A DNA stretch of 64,000 nt from assembly GCF_900106515.1 (NCBI RefSeq), contig NZ_FNWF01000003.1, forward strand, positions 806,001 through 870,000, in the 5' to 3' direction. A program made the translations under genes and the position numbers. This stretch comes from Peptoniphilus lacydonensis (GTDB taxonomy: Bacteria > Bacillota > Clostridia > Tissierellales > Peptoniphilaceae). Position 1 is the first letter of the stretch; the number at the start of each line of letters is the position of its first letter. The notes under the pieces were generated by a model. That model was not told the DNA's origin and ran no database searches. It was given only the letters and a program-made list of their open reading frames with translations. Positions 48,365 through 57,201 of this stretch are shown here, in pieces.

Positions 48365-49054
48365 ATGAAAATATTATTGGATGCAGACGGTTCTCCTGTG
48401 AGAAAAATTACAGAAGAACTCTCAAAAAAATATTCCGCAAAATTAATTATGGTAAAAAACTACACGCAAGAATTTTACGCAAATTATGGAAGAGTAGTAA
48501 ACGTTGACATATCAAAAGAGGCGGCCGACTTTTATATAGTAAATCACGCAAATATAAATGACCTTGTTATAACCAATGATAGAGGTCTTTCTTCTCTTGC
48601 ACTATCTAAGGGTGCTAAGGTTCTAGACTTTCAAGGAATCTTTGTTGATGATGAAAATATTATGTCAATGTTAAGTTCACGCCATTTTAATAAAAAAATG
48701 CGAGATAGAAAAATTTATTCTAGAATATCTAAGCGAGAAAAAAGTGCAGATGAAAATTTTTACAATGCACTTGATAAATTTTTGGAGGAGATAAAAATGC
48801 TTACACTTTTTGTATCTAGCCATTGCCCAGACTGTCCACCTGCAATAGAAGAAATTAAAAGAAAAAATCTTGATGTAGAAATTGTTGACATTACAGCATC
48901 TATGTCAAATTTAAAAAAATTTTTAAAGTACAGAGATTTTTCTGACTATTTTGACGAAATAGTGGACGCTGGAAAAGTGGGAGTTCCTGCTCTTATGAGA
49001 GATGATGAATTTTATTTTTTTGATGGAAATTTAGATGAATTTTTAGAAGGATGA
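48365..49054 (+). CDS. DUF188 (YaiI/YqxD) - glutaredoxin-like fusion
   Basis: 229 residues. Residues 1-144 are a complete YaiI/YqxD-type DUF188 protein (PIN-like, MKILLDADGSPVRK ... NDLVITNDRGLSSLALSKGAKVLDFQG ... SSRHFNKKMRDR). Residues 145-229 are a glutaredoxin-like domain with CPDC (SSHCPDCPPAIEEIKRKNLDVEIVDIT), KVGVPALM and FDG. The joint contains GGAGGAG followed by ATAAAA and ATG at 48797, so a separate 85-residue glutaredoxin could be made from inside. No ribosome binding site precedes the first ATG. Followed after 4 bp by a nitroreductase gene. Confidence 0.85.
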   Translation: MKILLDADGSPVRKITEELSKKYSAKLIMVKNYTQEFYANYGRVVNVDISKEAADFYIVNHANINDLVITNDRGLSSLALSKGAKVLDFQGIFVDDENIMSMLSSRHFNKKMRDRKIYSRISKREKSADENFYNALDKFLEEIKMLTLFVSSHCPDCPPAIEEIKRKNLDVEIVDITASMSNLKKFLKYRDFSDYFDEIVDAGKVGVPALMRDDEFYFFDGNLDEFLEG

Positions 49055-49058
49055 TTTT

Positions 49059-49613
49059 ATGGAATTTAATGAATTTATGGAAATTGCAAAGGCAAGACAA
49101 TCTTGCAGAAATTATGATAAAGACAAAGTTGTTGAAGTAGAAAAATTGAAATCTTGTCTTGAAGCTATGAAACTTTCACCTTCAGCTTGCAATGCACAAC
49201 CTTATTACTATTATATTGTGAGTGGAGATGATGCAAAATATATTTCAAAATATTTCCAAAAGGGAAAAATGAATTCTTTTACAGACAATGTAAATGCCTT
49301 TGCCATTGTCACTGAAGAAAATTACAATTTGTCTGCAAAAATTGGTTCAAAGGTAAAAGATCAAGACTACAAATCTATTGACATTGGCATATCTGCTGCT
49401 TACTTCACTGCACAAGCAACTACACTAGGTCTTTCAACTTGTTGTATAGGATGGTTCGACGAAGAAAAATTGCAAAAATTTTTAAAAACAAAAAATAGAA
49501 TTAGACTTGCAATAGCAATTGGATATCCAAAAAATGATGAACTCCGTGAAAAGAAAAGAAAAACCGCAGATGCCCTTTACACAATAATAAACGAAGAAGT
49601 TGAACTAAAATAA
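49059..49613 (+). CDS. nitroreductase family protein
   Basis: 184 residues, FMN-binding. Motifs: ARQSCRNYDKDKV (FMN phosphate-binding RQSxRxY), LSPSACNAQPYYYYIV, DIGISAAYFTAQATTLGLSTCCIGWFDEEKLQKFL and AIAIGYPKND. Short form without extra lid domains. It is cotranscribed with the DUF188-glutaredoxin gene (4-bp gap). The link to a thiol-redox domain suggests a shared redox role (inference). Confidence 0.9.
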   Translation: MEFNEFMEIAKARQSCRNYDKDKVVEVEKLKSCLEAMKLSPSACNAQPYYYYIVSGDDAKYISKYFQKGKMNSFTDNVNAFAIVTEENYNLSAKIGSKVKDQDYKSIDIGISAAYFTAQATTLGLSTCCIGWFDEEKLQKFLKTKNRIRLAIAIGYPKNDELREKKRKTADALYTIINEEVELK

Positions 49614-49629
49614 AAATTAATTTTATATA

Positions 49630-49685
49630 AAAAAGATCTTATAAAGTAGACAATTTTAAAAATCTACTTATATAAGATCTTTTTG
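49630..49685. terminator. bidirectional terminator
   Basis: AAAAAGATCTTATA / TATAAGATCTTTTT with a loop that itself holds GTAGA / TCTAC. It lies between convergent genes. Confidence 0.85.
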
Positions 49686-49732
49686 TTTTTATTTACCTAT
49701 TAATTCCATATTTCATAAAATTTACTAATATC

Positions 49733-51088
49733 TCAATTTTTAAAACTGTGTATTGGTGCAGGAATAAATCCTCCACGATTTGCAAAATTATCGCAATTTC
49801 CCTTATGAACAGGTATTATTGGTGCAGAACCTAAAAGGCCTCCAAAAGTTGCCTCTTCTCCAACACCCTTTCCAATAACTGGAATAAGTCTTACAGCAGT
49901 TGTCTTTTGATTTATAATTCCAATCATAGCTTCATCAGAAATTATTGCAGAAAGTGTAGTCGCCTTAGTATCTCCAGGAATCGCAATCATGTCAAGACCA
50001 ACGGAGCAAACACAAGTCATGGCTTCAAGTTTGTCTAGTCCTATGTGACCATTTTTTGCAGCTTCAATCATTCCTTCATCTTCACTCACTGGAATAAAAG
50101 CACCACTAAGTCCTCCAACATGATCAGATGCCATAATTCCACCTTTCTTCACTGCATCATTTAACATTGCAAGGGCAGCAGTAGTGCCATGACCTCCTGC
50201 AAATTCAACACCAATTTCTTCTAGAATTCTTGCAACAGAATCTCCAATAGCTGGAGTTGGAGCAAGAGATAGATCAATTGTTCCAAAAGGAACTCCAATT
50301 TTATTTGCAACTTCTTTGCCAATCAATTCTCCAAGTCTTGTTATCTTAAAAGCAGTCTTCTTAATTGTTTCAGAAACTACATCGAAACTTTCTCCTCTTA
50401 CTTTTTCAAGAGCATACTTCACAACTCCTGGGCCAGACACTCCAACATGAAGAACTATATCTCCCATTCCAACTCCATGAAAAGCCCCAGCCATAAATGG
50501 ATTATCTTCTACTGCGTTGGCAAAAACAACAAGTTTTGCACAACCAATAGAATCTTCTTCTTTTGTATTTTTTGCAGTTTCTAATATAACTTCACCCATA
50601 AGTTTAACGGCATCCATATTTAGACCTTTTTTAGTTGTCCCAACATTTACTGAAGAACAAACTTTTTCCGTTTCAGCAAGTGCACGAGGAATTGAATTTA
50701 TTAAAATTTCATCAGCTGGAGTCATATTTCCATGCACAAGAGCAGAAAAACCACCAATAAAGTCAACTCCAATTTCCTTCGCAGCTTTATCTAGGGCTCT
50801 TGCAAATTTTGTATAATCTTTTTCATCTGTTGCACCTGCAATAAGAGCAATAGGCGTAACTGAAACTCTTTTGTTTACAATTTCAACTCCATATTTTTTT
50901 CCAATTTCATTTGCAGACTCTACTAAATTTTTCCCATATTTTACAATTTTATTATAAATTTTTTCGCAAGCCTTATCTGCATCTCTATCTATGCAATCTA
51001 AAAGTGAAATGCCAAGAGTTACAGTTCTAATATCTAGATTTTCTTCGTCAAGCATCCTCACAGTTTCTAAAATTCTTTTTTTATCCAT
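49733..51088 (-). CDS. PFL family protein, UPF0210
   Basis: 451 residues, the usual length for UPF0210 proteins. Typical parts: [90 protein letters not shown] and [21 protein letters not shown]. Distantly related to pyruvate-formate-lyase-like barrels. No activity is established. It is always found with the ACT protein encoded just upstream, as here (gap 9 bp). Confidence 0.92.
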   Translation of the reverse strand: MDKKRILETVRMLDEENLDIRTVTLGISLLDCIDRDADKACEKIYNKIVKYGKNLVESANEIGKKYGVEIVNKRVSVTPIALIAGATDEKDYTKFARALDKAAKEIGVDFIGGFSALVHGNMTPADEILINSIPRALAETEKVCSSVNVGTTKKGLNMDAVKLMGEVILETAKNTKEEDSIGCAKLVVFANAVEDNPFMAGAFHGVGMGDIVLHVGVSGPGVVKYALEKVRGESFDVVSETIKKTAFKITRLGELIGKEVANKIGVPFGTIDLSLAPTPAIGDSVARILEEIGVEFAGGHGTTAALAMLNDAVKKGGIMASDHVGGLSGAFIPVSEDEGMIEAAKNGHIGLDKLEAMTCVCSVGLDMIAIPGDTKATTLSAIISDEAMIGIINQKTTAVRLIPVIGKGVGEEATFGGLLGSAPIIPVHKGNCDNFANRGGFIPAPIHSFKN

Positions 51089-51097
51089 GATAACTCC

Positions 51098-51367
51098 TTA
51101 AATTTGATGCATCTTTTCAAAAATACCTTGATGTTGGACTCTTATAGAAAGTCCAAGTTCTTCACCAAGTTTTTCGTAAGCGTCTACAACTTCTTGGAAC
51201 TCTACATTCATCTTAGTAAGATCTACAATTACAATCATTGTAAAATAATCATCTAAGATTGTTTGAGTTATATCCACAATATTTAAATCAAACTCCACCA
51301 TTTTTTTAACAACTTCATATACGATACCAATTTTATCACTACCTATTACAGTTATAACAGCTTTCAT
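51098..51367 (-). CDS. ACT domain protein, UPF0237
   Basis: 89 residues: a single ACT domain, MKAVITVIGSDKIGIVYEVVKKMVEFDLNIVDITQTILDDYFTMIVIVDL. Probable small-molecule (amino acid) sensor for the UPF0210 partner encoded next. RBS AAAGGAGG. Confidence 0.93.
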   Translation of the reverse strand: MKAVITVIGSDKIGIVYEVVKKMVEFDLNIVDITQTILDDYFTMIVIVDLTKMNVEFQEVVDAYEKLGEELGLSIRVQHQGIFEKMHQI

Positions 51368-51547
51368 AGTGTGTCCTCCTTTTTAAAATTACAATTATTA
51401 TAACATAGTTCAATAAATTTATAATTTTTTTTGTAATTGTATTTTATTTTTTGAATCTTGATACAAAAAATAAAAACCCTAATCAAGGAAATATTATAAA
51501 AAATTTATTTTATAAAGTTCAAGAAAAAAGTTTAGAATTATAACTTC

Positions 51548-51576
51548 TTGATTAAAAAATTATACTGCTATATAAT
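51548..51576 (+). promoter_or_regulatory. promoter of the MATE gene
   Basis: -35 TTGATT (51548-51553), 17-bp spacer, -10 TATAAT (51571-51576), 20 bp before the start codon, RBS AGAGGTG. Confidence 0.7.
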
Positions 51577-51596
51577 TTACTAATCAGAGGTGTGCT

Positions 51597-52907
51597 ATGA
51601 ACTTAAAAAGACAATTTTTCAAATTTGTAATCCCATCAATAATAGCTATGTGGGTTTTTTCAATTTACACAATTGTCGATGGATTTTTTGTAGCAAACTT
51701 TGCAGGCGAATTAGAGCTTTCTGCAGTGACAATAGTAATTCCCTATGTCAATTTTCTCTTTGCCATTGCAATAATAACAGGCGTTGGATCTCAGACTATT
51801 ATAGGAATAGAACTTGGACGTGGTAATCGAGATGAATCAAATAGAGTATTTACTTTTATAATTTTATTTATACTTGCATTTTCAGTGACACTTGCTATTA
51901 TTGCAATAATTTTTATGGATAAAATTATTTTATTTTTAGGTGCAGACTCTTCTCTCTTCAATCTATCTCACGAATATCTTTCGGTAATTGTATTTTTTTC
52001 TCCATTTTACATAATTGCATATGCCTTTGAAGTCTTAGTAAAGGTGGACGGTTTTCCACGAACTGCAATAGTAGGTGCAGTGTCTGCTTGTGTTACAAAT
52101 ATAATTTTAGATTATATTTTGATAGATAAATTTCAAATGGGCGTTAGAGGTGCAGCACTTGCGACAGGTATTGCACAGTTTTTATCCTGTGTAATATTTT
52201 TCATTCACTTTAGAAGTGCAAAGGGATATCTACGCTTTGTTAAAATAAAAATGAGTGGAAAAGAAATTTTAAAATATTTAAAAACTACAGTAATTTATGG
52301 ATTTGGAGAATTTATATCGGAACTAAACTCTGCAACTTTTGTTTTTATTTTTAATTTATTTATTATAAAATATATTTCTCCAGAATTTTTATCTGCCTAC
52401 GCAGTTATAAATTATATGTCCCTTTTTGCAAATTCAACTTTTCAAGGGGTGTGCCATGGAACTCTTCCTCTCCTTTCCTTCTATCATGGTTCAAAGGAAA
52501 GAGATAAAAGTCTTGAAATTATAAAAATAAGTTTTATTTCTATCTTTATAATTTCAATAATTATGTACATGATATCTTTCTTTGGAGCAGGAACCCTATT
52601 TAATATGTTCCTAGAAAATAAAAATATGATTTCATCATCCATAAGACCAATGAGAATTTACGCTCTAATGTTTTTATTATCAGGCCACAATTTATTTATT
52701 GCAACACTTTCATCAGCAATTGGAAAGCCTAAATATTCTATTATAATAAATATTATGAGGGGCTCTGTTGCATTATTTTTATCCATCTATTTATGTGTAC
52801 ATTTATTTGGGTCTAAATATCTTTTCTTTGGAGCAGTAATCTCAGAATTTGTAGTATTTTTAATATCAATTTATTCTCTAAAGAAAATGACAAAAATTCC
52901 AGAATAA
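51597..52907 (+). CDS. MATE family efflux transporter
   Basis: 436 residues and 12 membrane helices in two halves. MATE signatures: FVIPSIIAMWVFSIYTIVDGFFVANF, ITGVGSQTIIGIELGRGNRDESNRVF and, in the second half, YGFGEFISELNSATFVFIFNLFI. Cation-coupled drug or metabolite exporter of the DinF/YeeO-like group. Substrate unknown. Confidence 0.92.
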   Translation: MNLKRQFFKFVIPSIIAMWVFSIYTIVDGFFVANFAGELELSAVTIVIPYVNFLFAIAIITGVGSQTIIGIELGRGNRDESNRVFTFIILFILAFSVTLAIIAIIFMDKIILFLGADSSLFNLSHEYLSVIVFFSPFYIIAYAFEVLVKVDGFPRTAIVGAVSACVTNIILDYILIDKFQMGVRGAALATGIAQFLSCVIFFIHFRSAKGYLRFVKIKMSGKEILKYLKTTVIYGFGEFISELNSATFVFIFNLFIIKYISPEFLSAYAVINYMSLFANSTFQGVCHGTLPLLSFYHGSKERDKSLEIIKISFISIFIISIIMYMISFFGAGTLFNMFLENKNMISSSIRPMRIYALMFLLSGHNLFIATLSSAIGKPKYSIIINIMRGSVALFLSIYLCVHLFGSKYLFFGAVISEFVVFLISIYSLKKMTKIPE

Positions 52908-52955
52908 GATTTTTCTTATTACAAAATTTTCATAAAAAATATAAAAATAAATTCA

Positions 52956-52990
52956 ATTTAAAAAGGAAGGTCAAAAAGCCTTTCTTCTTT
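52956..52990. terminator. terminator between MATE and DegV genes
   Basis: GGAAGG / CCTTTC (one G-U) stem with an 8-nt loop. T-rich on both sides. Convergent genes. Confidence 0.55.
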
Positions 52991-52991
52991 A

Positions 52992-53876
52992 TTAATAAAC
53001 CATATATTTTTCAAATTCATCAGGAATATTTTCTGACAAATAACCAAGGCCACATATATCTGGTCCAACATGAGCCGCTATTGTATGTCCTATCTCAAGG
53101 CACAAAAAATTTTTATATCCAATCTTTTTCAATTTAGAAATAAGTGGATCTAAAATTTCTTTTTCATCTGCGTACACAGGAAAGACTCTATCATCTCCAT
53201 TGGAATTTGATTTTTCTGAAATTATATTAACCATTTTTTTATATGTTCTGTTTTTTCCACGTACTATTTCTGATACATATAATTTTCCTTCACTGTCAAC
53301 TTCTATTATGGGAACAATATTTAAGACACTAGATATCTTTGCCTTCGTTTTTGAAACTCTGCCGCCTTCATACAAATATTTTAAATCAAAAACTGTGAAA
53401 ATATGCTTTGTTTTATTTACCAAGAAATTTAATAATTTTAATAAATCTTCAAAACTTGCATTATTTTTAGCAGCAAGTCCTGCATAATATGTAATTTGTC
53501 CAAATCCAACTGAAGCTGCAAGAGAATCTACCACTTCCATTTTTACATCTCTATATTTTTCTTGTAACTCCTTTTTTGCTATGTATGCATTTTGAAATGT
53601 TCCACTCATCCCAGATGATAGTGTTATGCAAATAAAATCTGTGCCTTCTTTTGCCAATTCTTCAAACTTTTTATAATATTCATAATATGTAATTTGGCTC
53701 GTCTTAAAATATTTGCCCTCTCTCATTTTTCTATAAATCTCTTTATTAGTTATATTTTCTGGCAAATCTTTATGATCTTCGTCTGTATTTTTTATTTTTA
53801 AGACTTCTATTTGTAATTCTTCCAAAGTTTTTTTATCTAAATCACATGAAGAATCAGATATTATCTTAACAGTCAT
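52992..53876 (-). CDS. DegV family fatty-acid-binding protein
   Basis: 294 residues. The DegV start MTVKIISDSSCDLDKKTLEE, the lipid-binding motif KTSQITYYEYYKKFEELAKEG and CITLSSGMSGTFQNAYIAKKE, then KYLYEGGRVSKTKAKISSVLNIVPIIEVDSEGK. Relatives (FakB) deliver fatty acids to the kinase FakA for phospholipid synthesis. RBS TAGGA. Confidence 0.93.
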   Translation of the reverse strand: MTVKIISDSSCDLDKKTLEELQIEVLKIKNTDEDHKDLPENITNKEIYRKMREGKYFKTSQITYYEYYKKFEELAKEGTDFICITLSSGMSGTFQNAYIAKKELQEKYRDVKMEVVDSLAASVGFGQITYYAGLAAKNNASFEDLLKLLNFLVNKTKHIFTVFDLKYLYEGGRVSKTKAKISSVLNIVPIIEVDSEGKLYVSEIVRGKNRTYKKMVNIISEKSNSNGDDRVFPVYADEKEILDPLISKLKKIGYKNFLCLEIGHTIAAHVGPDICGLGYLSENIPDEFEKYMVY

Positions 53877-54023
53877 TTGTCCTACCTCGTTAATTTTTAT
53901 TTTTGATTCTTTATAAATTTTATCATTTTATTATTAATATTATATCACAGACTATTTTTTATATATTATTTTGCTTGTTATAAAATAATAGTTCTTAATA
54001 TTTTTATTTGTTATAATACTTTT

Positions 54024-54476
54024 ATGGATACTAAATATATGAAAGAAGCAATTGCCTTTGCAAAAAAATCTCTATCCTCAGAAGATGTTCCTATTGGATG
54101 TGTGATAGTAAAAAATAATAAAATAATTGGATATGGATACAATAAAAAAGAAGATTTTAAATCACCTATTGCACATGCAGAAATCCTTGCGATAAATATG
54201 GCATCAAAAAATTTAAATTCCTATCACCTAGAGGATTGTGATATTTATGTAACTTTGGAGCCGTGCCTTATGTGTGTAGGGGCAATTTTAAATTCCAGAA
54301 TTAAAAATTTATATTTTGGTGCAAAAAACAAAAGATTTGGAGCAGTTATTTCTCATCAAAAAATAGAAAACCTCATAACTAATCACAGAATAAGCTATGA
54401 GGGTGGCATTTGCGAGAAGGAATGTTCCAAACTAATTAGCAATTTTTTTATAGATCTAAGAAAGAGGTCTAAATAA
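54024..54476 (+). CDS. tadA: tRNA adenosine(34) deaminase
   Basis: 150 residues. Zinc and catalytic residues: H51 and E53 (AHAE), C81 and C84 (PCLMC), and the family CVIVKNNKIIGYGYN and GAILNSRIKNLYFGAKNKRFGA. It converts A34 of tRNA-Arg to inosine. No ribosome binding site is present. TATAAT ends six bases before the ATG (54012-54017), suggesting a leaderless mRNA. 3' end overlaps the PAP2 gene by 21 bp, tail to tail. Confidence 0.93.
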   Translation: MDTKYMKEAIAFAKKSLSSEDVPIGCVIVKNNKIIGYGYNKKEDFKSPIAHAEILAINMASKNLNSYHLEDCDIYVTLEPCLMCVGAILNSRIKNLYFGAKNKRFGAVISHQKIENLITNHRISYEGGICEKECSKLISNFFIDLRKRSK

Positions 54477-55001
54477 AAATCCACAATTATCACGCAAAAA
54501 TTCTAATATAAATTTATCGTAATTATTTTTTGTAATTATAGCAATAATTATTCCAAGCGCCGCTCCAATAATTACATCGCTTGGGTAATGTACAAAGTGA
54601 TATATTCTTGAAAATGCAATAAGAGATGCTATAACTAAAAATACAATTCCCATTCCTTTGAAATAAAAATAAATAGTTGTTGCTGCTGCAAAAGAAGATG
54701 ATGCGTGACCTGACGGAAAAGAAAAATCTGTTGGATTCTTTATCAAAAGTTCAACCTTTGAAATCCATGAAGGTCTTTTTCTTTTTAAAAGATTTTTTAA
54801 AAAGAGATTGCATATTATTCCATTAAAAATTAACGCCAATATTATATTTACACTCTCTACTCTAAACCCTAAGTAAAATAATATATAGGTGATAAAAATC
54901 CATATTGCACCACCAGTTCCAAGGTGTGTAATGGCGATCATATATCTATTTAATGTATCATTTCTCATTTGCAATAAAAAATTTAAAAATTTCTCTTCCA
55001 T
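54456..55001 (-). CDS. PAP2 family membrane phosphatase
   Basis: 181 residues, five or six membrane helices. The three acid phosphatase motifs: KNLLKRKRPSW, FSFPSGHASSSFAAAT and RIYHFVHYPSDVIIGAALG. It is probably an undecaprenyl-pyrophosphate or lipid phosphatase. RBS AAAGAGG. Confidence 0.93.
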   Translation of the reverse strand: MEEKFLNFLLQMRNDTLNRYMIAITHLGTGGAIWIFITYILFYLGFRVESVNIILALIFNGIICNLFLKNLLKRKRPSWISKVELLIKNPTDFSFPSGHASSSFAAATTIYFYFKGMGIVFLVIASLIAFSRIYHFVHYPSDVIIGAALGIIIAIITKNNYDKFILEFLRDNCGFLFRPLS

Positions 55002-55047
55002 TTATTTTTACCTCTTTACGAAAAATGGTCCCACTAAGGACCAAATT

Positions 55048-55287
55048 TTATCTTCTATTTTGATTGTCAACCCAATCTTTTGCTTCTTCAACAGATTCTT
55101 CTGTGGGAATTTCTACTCCTGTTTCTGGGTCTTTTCCTTCAGTTTTTGCATAAACATCAGATTGAGCTCTGTCGTCGTTATCAATTTCTTTTTGTTGTTC
55201 AAGATTTGCCTTCATTTCTTTCTTTTTTGAATCAGAAAGAGTTTTTGAATTTTCTATTAATTCTTTTTCTTTTTTTAAATCTGCCAT
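55048..55287 (-). CDS. small acidic protein, DUF3787-like end
   Basis: 79 residues: a charged helical N-terminus (DLKKEKELIENSKTLSDSKKKEMKANLEQQKEID) and the C-terminal motif DPETGVEIPTEESVEEAKDWVDNQNRR, which resembles the conserved end of DUF3787 proteins of clostridia. Very good RBS GGAGGG. Function unknown. Confidence 0.65.
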   Translation of the reverse strand: MADLKKEKELIENSKTLSDSKKKEMKANLEQQKEIDNDDRAQSDVYAKTEGKDPETGVEIPTEESVEEAKDWVDNQNRR

Positions 55288-55464
55288 ATTATCCCTCCAT
55301 TTATTATATAATATTACAAAGAGATCTTAAATACAATTCATTTTAGTAAAGTAATATAATAATTTTAGTAAATTGTTTATGTGAAAATTTTTTGGGTAGA
55401 AAATCTATCTTAGATAGTATTATCTTTATATAAAATTACAATATTTTTAGTTAGGGTGTGAAAT

Positions 55465-57201
55465 ATGTTAAAAGTTATTTCTGATAATCTAGGCGAGTAT
55501 AAAAAACAAGCATTGCTCTCGCCCTTTTTTGTTTTATTAGAAGTTTTGATGAATGCAATGATTCCATTTTTTATGACAAAAATTATTGATGAGGGAATCT
55601 TAAATAATTCCAGAGAAAATATTATTAGATATGGCATAATCTTACTGATAATTGCTGCCATATCTCTTGGCACAGGCGTCATGAGCGGTTATCTTGCTAC
55701 TAAGGCCTCTAGTGGCCTTTCCAAAAATATGCGATCAGCTATGTTTTACAATATAACAAACTTTTCCTTTGAAAATATGGACAAATTCAAAAGAGGAAGT
55801 CTAATAACTAGAATGACAACTGATGTGCAAATGGTTCAAATGGCTTTTCAAATGACAATTAGAATGGCAATTAGATCTCCTCTTACAATTATATTTTGCT
55901 TTATTATGAGTTTTAAACTTTCAAAAGATCTTGCTCCAACTTTTGTAATTATAATTCCTCTTATTTCAATTGGAATGGGAATCATAATTAAGAAAGCCTA
56001 TCCAATTTTTGAAAAAGTTTTTAAAATTACAGACAAGTTAAATACCGATGTTTCAGAAAATTTATCTGCAATTAGAGTAGTAAAATCCTTTGTCAAAGAA
56101 GATAAAGAAATAAAAAAGTTCAATAATATTTCTGATGAACTTCAAGATAATTATGTAAGGGCATCAAAACTTTTAGCTCTTGCAAATCCTCTTATGAATT
56201 TCTCAACTTATCTTATGACAATTTTAATTGCCTGGCTTGGTTCTCACTTAATTGTTTCAGGCAATATGAGCACAGGTGCTTTAACTGGTTTAATTACCTA
56301 TGCGATACAAATTCAAATTTCTCTAATGATGCTTTCTATTATACTTGTTCAAATAACTATTGCTAGAAATTCTATTAAACGTATAGATGAAGTAATTTCT
56401 ACTACACCAGAAATTGTAAGCCCAAAAAATCCTATAAAAGAAATAAAAAATGGTGAAATTATTTTTGATGATGTTTACTTTTCTTATTCAAAAGATATAG
56501 ATAAGTCGGTTTTAAAAAATATAAACTTAAAAATAAAATCTTCTGATTATGTGGGAATAATAGGGCCAACTGGTTCGGGGAAAACTACTCTTATAAACTT
56601 AGTAGCAAGACTTTTTGATACAACAAGTGGTGATGTCCTTGTAGCAGGAGAAAATGTAAAAGATTATGATTTAAAATCTCTGCGTGATGAAGTATCTGTT
56701 GTCTTACAAAAAAATCAGCTCTTTACAGGAACTCTTCGTGAAAATTTAAAATGGGCAAGGGACGACTTAAGTGATGAAGATTTAAAAGAGGCACTTTATA
56801 TTGCAAGTTGTGACGATTTTATCGATCCAGAAAAAGACTTGGATATGAAGGTTCAAAGAGGTGGAACAAACTTTTCTGGCGGGCAAAAACAAAGAATTTC
56901 CATTGCAAGATCCATTCTAAAAAATCCAAAAATTTTAATAATGGACGATTCAACTTCTGCTCTTGATAATAAAACAGAAGAAAAAATCATAAAATCTTTA
57001 AACAAACTTAGACCTGATATGACAAAAATTTTAATTTCTCAAAAAATAAAGTCACTTAAAAATACAGATTATATAATTGTAATGGACAAAGGAGAAATAG
57101 AATCTATTGGAACTCATAAAGAACTTATTGTCAAAAGTTCAATTTATAGAGAAATAAATGAAACTCAAGAAAGCGATGGTGATTTTGATGCGAAAGAATA
57201 A
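55465..57201 (+). CDS. ABC exporter subunit, degenerate-site half
   Basis: 578 residues: six membrane helices (about 15-310) and an ATPase domain with Walker A GPTGSGKTT near 370 and signature FSGGQKQR. Walker B ILIMDDSTSALD near 490 has Asp instead of the catalytic Glu. The switch region ILISQKIKSL near 523 has Gln instead of His. These two changes are exactly those of the degenerate-site subunit in heterodimeric exporters such as TM287/288. It overlaps the partner gene. Substrate unknown (drug or lipid). Confidence 0.92.
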   Translation: MLKVISDNLGEYKKQALLSPFFVLLEVLMNAMIPFFMTKIIDEGILNNSRENIIRYGIILLIIAAISLGTGVMSGYLATKASSGLSKNMRSAMFYNITNFSFENMDKFKRGSLITRMTTDVQMVQMAFQMTIRMAIRSPLTIIFCFIMSFKLSKDLAPTFVIIIPLISIGMGIIIKKAYPIFEKVFKITDKLNTDVSENLSAIRVVKSFVKEDKEIKKFNNISDELQDNYVRASKLLALANPLMNFSTYLMTILIAWLGSHLIVSGNMSTGALTGLITYAIQIQISLMMLSIILVQITIARNSIKRIDEVISTTPEIVSPKNPIKEIKNGEIIFDDVYFSYSKDIDKSVLKNINLKIKSSDYVGIIGPTGSGKTTLINLVARLFDTTSGDVLVAGENVKDYDLKSLRDEVSVVLQKNQLFTGTLRENLKWARDDLSDEDLKEALYIASCDDFIDPEKDLDMKVQRGGTNFSGGQKQRISIARSILKNPKILIMDDSTSALDNKTEEKIIKSLNKLRPDMTKILISQKIKSLKNTDYIIVMDKGEIESIGTHKELIVKSSIYREINETQESDGDFDAKE

